16,290 nt of DNA from Spirochaetia bacterium (lineage in GTDB: Bacteria; Spirochaetota; Spirochaetia; Sphaerochaetales; Sphaerochaetaceae). The stretch is taken from NCBI GenBank assembly GCA_900769955.1, contig CAAGIP010000075.1, positions 1-16,290 of the forward strand, read 5' to 3'. Both the position numbers and the translations under genes were made by a program. The notes below the pieces were generated by a model. That model searched no databases and was not told the DNA's origin. It saw only the letters and a program-made list of their open reading frames with translations. Position 1 is the stretch's first letter; each line of letters opens with the position of its first letter. Positions 8,922 through 15,209 of this stretch are shown piece after piece.

Positions 8922-8953
8922 AGGGGTATTCCTTAATTGGAGTACCTCTTTTT
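8922..8953 (+). terminator. Rho-independent terminator of the purine operon
   Basis: An 11-bp stem (AGGGGTATTCC at 8922-8932 with GGAGTACCTCT at 8939-8949, two G-U wobbles) closes a 6-nt TTAATT loop and runs into a T5 tract at 8949-8953. It starts 10 nt after the purC stop. The preceding A-run also pairs with the T tract, so it may work from both sides. Confidence 0.85.
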
Positions 8954-8985
8954 ATAAAAAGCTGTTCTTTGTGATTTACTCAGTG

Positions 8986-8991
8986 TACAAT
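8986..8991 (+). promoter_or_regulatory. Candidate -10 element for the small membrane protein gene
   Basis: TACAAT (5 of 6 to consensus) lies 21 nt before the chosen ATG at 9013, after the purine terminator. No good -35 hexamer is visible at 16-18 nt, so this is a weak call. The terminator upstream does imply that the gene needs its own promoter. Confidence 0.3.
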
Positions 8992-9012
8992 TCCCTCTGA
9001 CAGGTGAAAGAT

Positions 9013-9411
9013 ATGGATAAACAGCAGAGGTTTTCCAGGTATCAGTCCATGGGGATAAGCCTTGGAATGTGCTTCGGGGTCAGTATCGGTCTTGCCTTCG
9101 GCAGCATGCTTTTTGACAAAAGCACGATGGGAATGTGCCTTGGTCTTCCCATCGGAATGTTGCTCGGCATTGCAATTGGAAAGTCAAAGGATGACAGGAT
9201 AAACGAACAGCTCAGGACCAAGGGCTATAAGATCAGCGGCATCAGCGGGAAAGGTGATGGTTATGAGGTCATGCTTACAGACAGGAACGGTGAGTGCGTT
9301 ATGGTCACGGTAAAACAAAAGGCATTTGCCGAAGGTAAGTTCTCAGTCGGGGATCCTGTTTATAAATATGATGACGGAAGACTGGAAGCCGTGAAGGACT
9401 TTATGGCATGA
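9013..9411 (+). CDS. Small glycine-rich two-helix membrane protein, function unknown
   Basis: A 132-residue protein from the ATG at 9013, which follows AGGTGA by 5 nt; a GTG at 9004 would be inside that site and is less likely. Two hydrophobic segments at about 13-34 and 39-56 are full of Gly spaced by three or four (GISLGMCFGVSIGLAFG, then GMCLGLPIGMLLGIAIG). This resembles glycine-zipper helix packing and predicts a tight hairpin with a 3-5 residue turn. Residues 57-132 are soluble, charged and beta-rich (YEVMLTDRNGECVMVTV), probably cytoplasmic. Similar small proteins are common as hypotheticals in Firmicutes and gut bacteria, but I know no function. It is separated from purC by a terminator, so no purine role is implied. 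Confidence 0.75.
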   Translation: MDKQQRFSRYQSMGISLGMCFGVSIGLAFGSMLFDKSTMGMCLGLPIGMLLGIAIGKSKDDRINEQLRTKGYKISGISGKGDGYEVMLTDRNGECVMVTVKQKAFAEGKFSVGDPVYKYDDGRLEAVKDFMA

Positions 9412-9480
9412 AGGAAAGGTTATTGCCGTAATCATGTCATTCTTCCTGCTTCCCGGGACCTCTCAGACGAAGGTATCATT

Positions 9481-9539
9481 GAACCTATAAAGAAAAACCC
9501 TTCCGCTGATAGTCCGGAAGGGTTGAGGTTCGGATTTTT
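9481..9539. terminator. Convergent (bidirectional) terminator between the small membrane protein and SDR genes
   Basis: A perfect 10-bp stem (AACCCTTCCG at 9496-9505, CGGAAGGGTT at 9515-9524) has a 9-nt loop. On the minus strand it is followed at once by a T5 run, making a strong terminator for the SDR gene, whose stop is just upstream. An outer GAACC/GGTTC pair (9481-9485, 9527-9531) followed by TTTTT at 9535-9539 could serve the + strand gene. Confidence 0.8.
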
Positions 9540-9545
9540 ATGCTT

Positions 9546-10349
9546 TTACCAGGTGCGTCCTGCCATCTGCCTGAACTGGGCAACTGTGGGTGTATGGGTG
9601 TTGAGACCACCGTCGCATGTCAGGATCTGACCGTTCATGTACTCAGCTTCATCGCTGGCGAGATAGACGCAGAGGTGTCCGATGTCTTCGGGTTTGCCAT
9701 AGCGCTTGCCGAGGATGTTGGACATGAAGATGTTCTTCAGCACATCGGGGATGCGGGCTTCGTTCTGGGGTGTGACGATGAGACCCGGGCGCACGCAGTT
9801 ACAGCGGATGCCGCTGGGACCGTACATACATGCCACATACTCGGTGAGCTTGTCGACGCCGGCCTTTGCACTTGCATATGCGATGGTTCCGAGGTCACCG
9901 CCGCAGCTTGCCATTGATCCGATGTTGATGATGGAACCGCCCTTCTCATTTTTGAGCATGTGGGGGAGGACTTCCTTGATCATGTTGAAGGTACCGCCGA
10001 GGTCGGTGGCAACGACTGCATTGAACTGCTCGAGGGAGATCTCATCAACGCGTCCGTCCTTCATGCCCATGCCTGCGGCATTGTTGATGAGAACATCGAT
10101 GCGTCCGTACTTCTCAGCTACATCTGCGATCAGGGCATGCATTGCCTCAGCGCTTGTCAGGTCGAAAGCATGGAACCATGCATCTCCGCCATCAGCCTTG
10201 ATGTCATCAACGACCTTCTGTCCGCGCTCTACGTTTCTGCCTGTTACGACTACGTGTGCTGCTTCCTTAGCACAGAGCTTTGCGATACCAATACCGATTC
10301 CACTGGTGGAACCGGTTACGATTACTACCTTATCTTTTAATCTGTCCAT
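9546..10349 (-). CDS. Short-chain dehydrogenase/reductase (SDR), substrate unknown
   Basis: A classical SDR of 267 residues. The Rossmann cofactor loop TGSTSGIGIG is at 12-21, the NNAAG motif at 89-93, and the catalytic Ser145, Tyr158 and Lys162 (YASAK) are intact. A TGRN after the second strand (36-39) suggests NADP(H) preference, and Asp63-Leu64 fits the adenine pocket. Closest in layout to FabG-like and gluconate or steroid dehydrogenases; the substrate cannot be read from the sequence. The C-terminal tail after DGGLNTHTP is about 15 residues longer than in minimal FabG proteins. GGAGGT lies about 8 nt before the ATG. It faces the same way as the flavoprotein gene, with 152 nt between them containing its own promoter candidate, so it may be a separate unit. 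Confidence 0.93.
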   Translation of the reverse strand: MDRLKDKVVIVTGSTSGIGIGIAKLCAKEAAHVVVTGRNVERGQKVVDDIKADGGDAWFHAFDLTSAEAMHALIADVAEKYGRIDVLINNAAGMGMKDGRVDEISLEQFNAVVATDLGGTFNMIKEVLPHMLKNEKGGSIINIGSMASCGGDLGTIAYASAKAGVDKLTEYVACMYGPSGIRCNCVRPGLIVTPQNEARIPDVLKNIFMSNILGKRYGKPEDIGHLCVYLASDEAEYMNGQILTCDGGLNTHTPTVAQFRQMAGRTW

Positions 10350-10378
10350 AGAATTTACCTCCGGATAACTAATATCTG

Positions 10379-10384
10379 ATTATA
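10379..10384 (-). promoter_or_regulatory. Candidate -10 element of the SDR gene
   Basis: On the minus strand a perfect TATAAT sits 29 nt before the SDR start. It lies inside a small palindrome, TGAT-TAT-ATCA (10377-10387). The -35 region is poor (a TGACCG about 18 nt upstream), so either an activator or an extended context may be used. Confidence 0.45.
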
Positions 10385-10442
10385 TCATAAATCTGCCTTC
10401 TGCGGTCAGTCGCATTGCATAATTATTGTAAAAAAACACAAA

Positions 10443-10457
10443 AGATACTCATTATCA
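10443..10457. promoter_or_regulatory. Possible Fur-family 7-1-7 box
   Basis: Read on the + strand: AGATACT-C-ATTATCA. The right half is a perfect match to the Fur/PerR-type heptamer and the left matches 5 of 7 of its complement. It lies between the flavoprotein stop and the SDR promoter, about 60 nt upstream of the SDR -10 element, which is far for direct repression. The region is AT-rich, so chance is a serious alternative. Confidence 0.2.
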
Positions 10458-10501
10458 TCAGCAGATTTTTTACGGATCAGGTGACTAAGGCTGCTTTTCC
10501 G

Positions 10502-10894
10502 TCAGAATTTTATCACTCTGGGCTCTTTGCCGAAGCCTGATATCACGGCAGTTGCATCGGTGAAGTACAGGACCTGGGTGTTGTCATCATCCTCGCTGTA
10601 CATGCCCCTGAGCTCTGGATAGCCGTCAAGCATGTGCTTCTTGGCATCCCTTGAGTTGTCATTGACGAGAGTTCCCGATACCCTGATCCACTCTCCGTCC
10701 ATGTATGCGCATAGTTCAGCTTTCGGATTTGCGGCAAGCTGTCTTGACACTTCCTTACTCTTTCCGGTCTGGATGTAAAGCCTGCCATTATAGAGATCGA
10801 TCGTTCCGAAGGGCCTTACCCTCGGCTGGTCGCCGTCCATTGTGGCAAGATAATATGTACCTGCCTTCTTAAGGAATTCATAAACATCGTTCAT
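10502..10894 (-). CDS. Pyridoxamine 5'-phosphate oxidase-fold (FMN-binding) family protein
   Basis: A 130-residue split-barrel protein. The N-terminal YYLATMDGDQPRVRPFG (14-30), IQTGKSKEVSRQL (41-53) and AELCAYMDGEWIRVSG segments are the usual FMN/phosphate-contacting parts of small PNPOx-like proteins. It is too short and lacks the C-terminal region of true PdxH, so vitamin B6 synthesis is unlikely. Relatives are flavin-dependent reductases or F420/FMN/heme-binding proteins of mostly unknown substrate. AGGAGG lies about 6 nt before the ATG. It is transcribed divergently from the alkaline phosphatase; the shared upstream region is about 290 nt. No terminator is evident after its stop, so readthrough into the SDR gene is possible. 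Confidence 0.9.
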   Translation of the reverse strand: MNDVYEFLKKAGTYYLATMDGDQPRVRPFGTIDLYNGRLYIQTGKSKEVSRQLAANPKAELCAYMDGEWIRVSGTLVNDNSRDAKKHMLDGYPELRGMYSEDDDNTQVLYFTDATAVISGFGKEPRVIKF

Positions 10895-11186
10895 TGTTTT
10901 CCTCCTGTACGGAATAATTCGTTGTCCACATAATACGTCAGAAATGTGAAAAACACTATAAGTTCCATCGCAATGAATTCACAGCCGCATTACACAAAAC
11001 CGGATCCGGAAGGTGGCGGAAAATATGATTGCTGTTTTGATATTCATTATAAAATAAGAAAATAGATTGATGGATAATCAGGGGTTATTACCCTGAAATC
11101 ATTTTAACTTAACTTTCACTTCTCCTTTTTTCCGATTTCCATTTCATCTCCTATGCTGGAGCCATCCAATTACAAGGAGAAAACAA
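10895..11186. other. Divergent intergenic region between the flavoprotein and alkaline phosphatase genes
   Basis: No gene is seen in these 292 AT-rich bases. The minus strand has a TATTAT -10 candidate (10930-10935) about 35 nt before the flavoprotein ATG. The + strand has TTGCTG (11029-11034) with TAAAAT (11050-11055), 15 nt apart, as a weak promoter for the phosphatase. A perfect 6-bp hairpin, TCAGGG/CCCTGA with a 7-nt loop (11078-11096), lies in the likely phosphatase leader, without a T tract. AAGGAG at 11174-11179 is a strong ribosome-binding site for the phosphatase. Confidence 0.5.
11102..11119 (+). promoter_or_regulatory. Candidate Pho-box-like direct repeat before the alkaline phosphatase
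   Basis: TTTTAAC (11102-11108), a 4-bp TTAA spacer, and CTTTCAC (11113-11119) give two 7-bp half-sites 11 bp apart, the architecture bound by PhoB/PhoP-type regulators. The half-sites match each other at 4 of 7 positions and only loosely match the known consensus. No good -10 lies at the expected distance downstream, so this is a weak call helped mainly by the neighbouring gene. Confidence 0.25.
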
Positions 11187-12632
11187 ATGAAGAAAACTCT
11201 TATGGTGATGATGACGGTTCTGCTTCTGGCCGCATCTCTCTTTGCCCAGGGCGCTGAGGAGAACATCCTCGAGGTCAGAAACACCTCTGCCACAGCTCCG
11301 AAATATGTATTCATGTTCATCGGTGACGGTATGAGCGCTCCTCAGATTAACGCAGCTCAGGTTTATCTCGGAAATAACGTATCAGGTCAGATCGAACTTG
11401 GTAAGCTTACCTTCACCCAGTTCCCGACCGTAGGTATCCAGTATACTCAGGACTCCACATCCTTCTGCCCTGACTCAGCTTCAACAGCCACATCCCTTTC
11501 CTCCGGATTCAAGACCCACTCCGGTGTAATCGGTGTAGGTGTCGACAAGGTCACCAAGGGTGAGACAGTTGCAGAGAAGCTCAAAAGCCAGAAGGACTGG
11601 AAAATCGGTGTTATCTCAACAGTAACGATCAACCATGCAACTCCCGCTGCCTACTATGCACATGTTGCTTCAAGAAACAGATACTATGACATCGGACTCC
11701 AGATGGCAGCTTCCGGCTTCGATTACTTCGCAGGCGGCAGTGTCAACAAGGCAGGTACCGGTGACGAGTCCATCTACTCCATCCTTGAGAAGAACGGTTA
11801 CACAGTCACCAATGACCGTGACACCATCCTTTCCCTCAACGATAAGAGCGGTAAGGTCTATGCTTACAGCCCGGTTCTCCAGGACAGTGGATCAATGAAG
11901 TATGCCCTTGACATCAAGGACGGCGAACTCACACTTGCAGACTTCGTCAGAAAGGGTATCGACGTGCTTGACAACGACAACGGCTTCTTCATGATGGTTG
12001 AAGGCGGTAAGATCGACTGGGCAGGCCATGCCAACGATGCAGCAGCCAACATCTCCGATACAATCGCTCTTGATGAGGCTGTTCAGGTTGCCCTCGACTT
12101 TGCCTTCCAGCACCCCGGTGAGACCCTCATCCTCGTAACAGGCGACCATGAGACAGGTGGTATGACAATCGGTTATGCAGGCACAGGTTACAATACAGCA
12201 TTCGAGGTTCTCTCCGCTCAGAAGTGCTCATATGTCGAGTTCGACACAATGGTCAGTGCTGAGAGAAGCAGCGGAACCTTCACATGGGAGCGTTTCCTTG
12301 CAATGGCTAAAGAGTACTTCGGCCTTGGCGGCGAAGGTGCACTTGCCCTCAATGAGTACGAGACCGCAAAGCTCAGAAAGGCTTATGATGACACCCTCTC
12401 CGGTAACACCCAGGGTTATGAGGAAAGCCTCCTCTACGGTGGTTACAGTCCGCTCTCAGTCACACTGACACACATCCTGAACAACAAGGCAGGTATCGGC
12501 TGGACAAGCTACGCACACACAGGTCTTCCCGTTCCCGTGTATGCATACGGTGCAGGTGCCGATCTCTTCAGCGGCAGCTACGACAACACTGAAGTTGCAA
12601 AGAAGCTCTTCAGACTGCTGGATCTGAACTAG
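11187..12632 (+). CDS. phoA: Exported alkaline phosphatase (PhoA superfamily)
   Basis: Hydrolyses phosphomonoesters outside the cytoplasmic membrane. The 481-residue precursor has a signal peptide (Lys2-Lys3, hydrophobic 5-16, cleavage probably after SLFA at residue 20); there is no lipobox. The metal and catalytic set of the alkaline phosphatase family is complete: Asp47 (FIGDGMS), nucleophile Ser97 in PDSASTATS, Glu272, Asp277 and His281 (VEGGKIDWAGH), Asp320-His321 (VTGDHETGG) and His444 (YAHTG). DWAGH resembles the Bacillus-type enzyme rather than E. coli. Leu codons in the mature part are nearly all CTC/CTT and Gly codons largely GGT/GGC, suggesting high expression. AAGGAG precedes the ATG by 7 nt. 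The next gene begins 1 nt after the stop, so the two are probably coexpressed. Confidence 0.95.
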   Translation: MKKTLMVMMTVLLLAASLFAQGAEENILEVRNTSATAPKYVFMFIGDGMSAPQINAAQVYLGNNVSGQIELGKLTFTQFPTVGIQYTQDSTSFCPDSASTATSLSSGFKTHSGVIGVGVDKVTKGETVAEKLKSQKDWKIGVISTVTINHATPAAYYAHVASRNRYYDIGLQMAASGFDYFAGGSVNKAGTGDESIYSILEKNGYTVTNDRDTILSLNDKSGKVYAYSPVLQDSGSMKYALDIKDGELTLADFVRKGIDVLDNDNGFFMMVEGGKIDWAGHANDAAANISDTIALDEAVQVALDFAFQHPGETLILVTGDHETGGMTIGYAGTGYNTAFEVLSAQKCSYVEFDTMVSAERSSGTFTWERFLAMAKEYFGLGGEGALALNEYETAKLRKAYDDTLSGNTQGYEESLLYGGYSPLSVTLTHILNNKAGIGWTSYAHTGLPVPVYAYGAGADLFSGSYDNTEVAKKLFRLLDLN

Positions 12633-12633
12633 A

Positions 12634-13791
12634 ATGAAGCGTCCTGAAAGGAGTGAGGTCATACTTATGGCCTCACTTTCGCTTATTCTGGCTCTTCTCT
12701 TCCTGATTCCCACAGGATTCTCAAGACAGATATATTACAATGCGGTAAGTGCTCCCGCCAAGGTACTGTCCTGTGATAATTCCTCGATCTACTCCACAGG
12801 GCTTTTCAGTCAGGGAGAACAGTCATGCATAGTTACCGTGCTGCAGGGACCGCACAGGGGAGAGAACCTCAGGGCGATAAACATGCTCTCAGGCTCCCTT
12901 GCCGATGACAAGGTGTTCTCACCGGGTGACACGACTTGGATACTCATCGAAAGAAATGATGAGGGAGCTCCGGTTTCCACCATCATGATCGACCATTTCA
13001 GACTCCTTAAGGAGCTTGCCCTTGCATCAGTGTTCATCATCCTGATGTGGCTCTTTGCCGGAAGCACCGGACTGAGGACGGTCTTTTCCTTCATGCTGGC
13101 ATTTACAGTGATCTGGAAGGTTCTGGTCCCAGGATGTCTTCACGGACTGGATCCTCTGTTCCTGTCAATTGCCGTGCTGCTTTTCCTGAACTGCTCCACG
13201 ATACTTCTTGTCAGCGGGGTGGGAAGAAGGAGTTATGCAGCCATAACCGGGAGTATCATCTCAGATCTCTTCATATGCATCTTCGGCTATGCGGTAACCA
13301 GGTGGTTCCATCTGGACGGTGCGGTGCTTCCCATGAGTGAATCCCTGCTCTATGCGGGTTTCCCAGGTCTTAATCTCACCGGACTCTTCATCGGAGTCAT
13401 GACCCTTTCCTCGGGCGGAGCCGTCATGGATCTCTCGATCGATGTGGCGGCCGCAATGAAGGAGGTACACGCTCACGATCCTTCCGCCCCATCCTTATCC
13501 CTCTTCAGGTCAGGAATGGCAGTGGGCAGGGCAGGGGTAGGAACGCAGACCACGACTCTGCTTCTCGCCTACATGGGAAACTACATGTCAGTCATGATGG
13601 TCTACATGGCTCAGGCCACGCCCGTATCGAACATTCTGACTTCCAAGGCGATAGCGGCGGAGCTGGTGCAGACCGCAATAGGGTGCACGGGTCTCATCCT
13701 CGTGACCCCCGTAACGGCGGTGGTAGCGTCCTTTTTCCTTAAGGGAAATGAAAAAAAACTTGACAGATCACCAAAGCCGTGCGAAAAATAA
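12634..13791 (+). CDS. YibE/F-like multipass membrane protein
   Basis: A 385-residue membrane protein of the YibE/F type (Pfam YibE/F family), function unknown. One helix at about 9-29 is followed by an outward domain of ~95 residues (30-122, beta-rich, with VTVLQGPHRGE), then about seven helices (near 127-146, 149-166, 174-195, 203-221, 246-262, 300-326, 347-370). The family signature GGAVMDLSIDVAAAMKEV is at 261-278. The annotated ATG is 1 nt after the phosphatase stop but has no good ribosome-binding site; ATG 12667 (M12) has GAGG 8 nt upstream and would give 374 residues. I keep the longer form because KRPER gives positive charge before the first helix. The outward domain and the exported phosphatase would share a compartment; a link to phosphate handling is inference from the operon only. 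Confidence 0.88.
   Translation: MKRPERSEVILMASLSLILALLFLIPTGFSRQIYYNAVSAPAKVLSCDNSSIYSTGLFSQGEQSCIVTVLQGPHRGENLRAINMLSGSLADDKVFSPGDTTWILIERNDEGAPVSTIMIDHFRLLKELALASVFIILMWLFAGSTGLRTVFSFMLAFTVIWKVLVPGCLHGLDPLFLSIAVLLFLNCSTILLVSGVGRRSYAAITGSIISDLFICIFGYAVTRWFHLDGAVLPMSESLLYAGFPGLNLTGLFIGVMTLSSGGAVMDLSIDVAAAMKEVHAHDPSAPSLSLFRSGMAVGRAGVGTQTTTLLLAYMGNYMSVMMVYMAQATPVSNILTSKAIAAELVQTAIGCTGLILVTPVTAVVASFFLKGNEKKLDRSPKPCEK
13760..13789 (+). promoter_or_regulatory. Candidate promoter for a short downstream RNA
   Basis: A perfect TTGACA (13760-13765) lies in the last codons of the YibE/F gene, 18 nt before AAAAAT (13784-13789, 4 of 6). Transcription would begin near 13796, just after the stop, and end at the terminator at 13905. 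The hexamer also encodes Leu-Asp in the protein, so it may be accidental. Confidence 0.35.
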
Positions 13792-13795
13792 ATCA

Positions 13796-13905
13796 GATAA
13801 AGTGTTTAGGCATATGCGGAAGGAACTCTTCCAGCACTGAACGAAAGAACCGGCGAAAGCCGGGTGATGAGAGGCGGTCAGGAAAGGCGGCCTCTTACTT
13901 TTTTT
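13796..13905 (+). ncRNA. Candidate structured small RNA or leader element of about 110 nt (unclassified)
   Basis: Three hairpins follow one another in a stretch with no convincing ORF. The first is GGAAG/CTTCC with a 5-nt loop (13818-13832). The second is CCGGC-GAAA-GCCGG with a GNRA tetraloop (13850-13863), whose stem can extend through CAC/GTG across a purine-rich bulge. The third is the terminator at 13868-13905. A TTGACA promoter candidate lies just upstream. I recognise no known RNA family. It may equally be only the 3' untranslated region of the phosphatase-YibE/F operon. The segment GCCGGG at 13859-13864 can also pair with CCCGGC at 13911-13916 beyond the terminator. Confidence 0.35.
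13868..13905 (+). terminator. Rho-independent terminator after the phosphatase-YibE/F operon
   Basis: An 8-bp stem (TGAGAGGC at 13868-13875 with GCCTCTTA at 13890-13897, one G-U wobble) closes a 14-nt purine-rich loop and is followed by T7 at 13899-13905. The large loop weakens it somewhat, but the T tract is good. Confidence 0.7.
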
Positions 13906-13936
13906 GTCTTCCCGGCATGATTTTTTACGGACATGA

Positions 13937-13965
13937 TTGATTGTTATCAAAAATGATAATAATAT
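13937..13965 (+). promoter_or_regulatory. Promoter with palindromic operator in its spacer, upstream of the HTH regulator
   Basis: TTGATT (13937-13942) and TAATAT (13960-13965) are 17 nt apart. The spacer holds TTATCA-AAAA-TGATAA (13944-13959). The inverted repeat extends to 10-bp arms with one mismatch over 13940-13963, so it also covers parts of both hexamers. A protein bound there would block RNA polymerase, which suggests autorepression by the adjacent regulator. The predicted start of transcription falls on or beside the A of the ATG at 13972, and no Shine-Dalgarno is present, so the message may be leaderless. Confidence 0.55.
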
Positions 13966-13971
13966 GACTCC

Positions 13972-14475
13972 ATGACAAAAGACCGGATCAGAATAAGCAT
14001 GAAGAGTGTGAGCCAGAGGATCATCGCGGCAGTGTATGCCGCGGGGACGATGACCACTGCAGAACTCATTAAGACTCTCTCCGACATTCCGCAGCCCACA
14101 GTCTACCGCTATGTGCGGGACCTGCTGGAAACAGGTGCGCTGGAAGTTGCCGGAGAGGAAAGAAAACGCGGGGGAGTGGAAAGGACGCTGAAAATCGCAG
14201 CCGCACCCGATGGGGGCTACGACGTCTTTGCATCCGCAATGCTCTGTGTTCAGGAGTCCTTCAGACGGTATTTTGAGCTTTCCAACCCCGATCCCATAAG
14301 GGACATGCTCACCTTTTCAGGGTCCACTCTCATGCTGGATGACGGGGAGTATGCTACTCTGCTTGGTGAAATCGGGAAGCTCATCGAAGCCTCCCTCAAT
14401 AAGGAAAAGCGGGATGGCCGCAGGGAAAGACAGCTCTACATCCTCTCTGCTCCGGTCATGGAGGAAAACACATGA
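13972..14475 (+). CDS. Winged-helix transcriptional regulator
   Basis: A 167-residue DNA-binding protein. Residues 13-60 form a helix-turn-helix: IIAAVYAAGTMTTAELIKTL is followed by the recognition helix region PQPTVYRYVRDLLETG (40-55). A wing with ERKRGG and ERTLKI follows at 63-75. The C-terminal half (80-160) is helical and acidic then basic, with no recognised ligand domain. The layout is ArsR- or PadR-like in the broad sense; I cannot place it more precisely. No Shine-Dalgarno lies before the ATG at 13972 or before the next Met (codon 10), fitting a leaderless start. The stop overlaps the next gene's start (ATGA), so it is translationally coupled to the CPBP protease. Such regulator-plus-membrane-protease pairs recur in Firmicutes. 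It probably binds the palindrome just upstream. Confidence 0.8.
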   Translation: MTKDRIRISMKSVSQRIIAAVYAAGTMTTAELIKTLSDIPQPTVYRYVRDLLETGALEVAGEERKRGGVERTLKIAAAPDGGYDVFASAMLCVQESFRRYFELSNPDPIRDMLTFSGSTLMLDDGEYATLLGEIGKLIEASLNKEKRDGRRERQLYILSAPVMEENT

Positions 14476-15209
14476 AAAAAGCACTATCGTTCTCACTCAT
14501 CATGACACTCATCGGTGCCGTCGGCGGATATCTCGTCGGCATGTACACCTTTGCCTATTACACTGAGGAAATGAGATCCCTGATCCTCTCCCAGGTGGGA
14601 AGCAGGGAGACCTTTTACCTGCTGACAATGGCGCAGAGTGCAGTCTATGTGCTCATTACGTCATTTCTCGGCTACCTGATGTCAGCAAGACTAGGCCTGA
14701 TGAGGCCATTCAGATTCGAGAAGGATCCACTTGGGAAGGTCCTTATAATGACCCTTATTGCCGGCCTTCTATTCTTTCTTGATGCACCTCTCTTCGGACG
14801 TCTCATCCCGGAGGTCGCAGCCGAGTATGAGAAGGGCATTTCACTTCCTTACTTCCTTGCTTCCCTTACCTATGGAGGCATTTGTGAGGAAGTGCTGCTG
14901 AGACTCTTCTTCATGACTGCCATTGCCTTCGTGATAAGCCTCATCCAGCGAAAGAAAAGGGTGAGTGACAGGGTACTTGTGATCGCAAACATCGTGGCCG
15001 CCCTGGTCTTTGCCGCAGGGCACCTTCCGACAACTCTGTCCCTCTTCGGCCGTCTCGATGCCCTGATAATCGCAAGGTGCTTCCTCTTAAACGGTGCATT
15101 CGGGTATTTCTTCGGACACTGCTACATCAGATACGGCATTCAGTACTCGATGGTGGCCCATATGGGAATACACTTTGTCTCCAAGGTGCTTCTCATGATA
15201 TTTTTCTGA
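14472..15209 (+). CDS. CPBP family intramembrane glutamic protease (CAAX protease/Abi)
   Basis: A 245-residue multipass protein with the three CPBP motifs in order: Glu139-Glu140-x3-Arg144 (EEVLLR), His184 in FAAGH, and His230/His234 in the last helix (AHMGIH). These residues form the catalytic site in Rce1-type enzymes. Hydrophobic segments are at about 5-28, 48-70, 88-108, 123-160, 168-188, 193-215 and 225-245. In bacteria such proteins act in bacteriocin self-immunity, peptide maturation or regulated proteolysis; the substrate here is unknown, and no bacteriocin gene is seen in the window. The start overlaps the regulator stop by ATGA and a GNAT gene starts 3 nt after its own stop region. 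The regulator probably controls this protease. Confidence 0.9.
   Translation: MKKALSFSLIMTLIGAVGGYLVGMYTFAYYTEEMRSLILSQVGSRETFYLLTMAQSAVYVLITSFLGYLMSARLGLMRPFRFEKDPLGKVLIMTLIAGLLFFLDAPLFGRLIPEVAAEYEKGISLPYFLASLTYGGICEEVLLRLFFMTAIAFVISLIQRKKRVSDRVLVIANIVAALVFAAGHLPTTLSLFGRLDALIIARCFLLNGAFGYFFGHCYIRYGIQYSMVAHMGIHFVSKVLLMIFF

Noticed and set aside
9004..9012. GTG at 9004 as the start of the small membrane protein.
   Set aside because: It lies within the AGGTGA that best serves as the ribosome-binding site for ATG 9013.
9706..10368. A 220-codon + strand open frame opposite the SDR gene.
   Set aside because: The minus strand has a complete SDR with catalytic residues and a terminator; the + frame is its shadow.
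10472..10493. ACGGA/TCCGT inverted repeat after the flavoprotein gene as a terminator.
   Set aside because: The arms are only 5 bp with a loop of more than 10 nt, and on the minus strand the stem is followed by A residues, not T.
13800..13845. Resemblance to bacterial SRP RNA (GTGTTTA followed by CGGAAGGAA).
   Set aside because: The conserved GCAGC after the tetraloop and the pairing strand on the 3' side are missing. CGGAAGGAA here fits better in a GGAAG/CTTCC hairpin.
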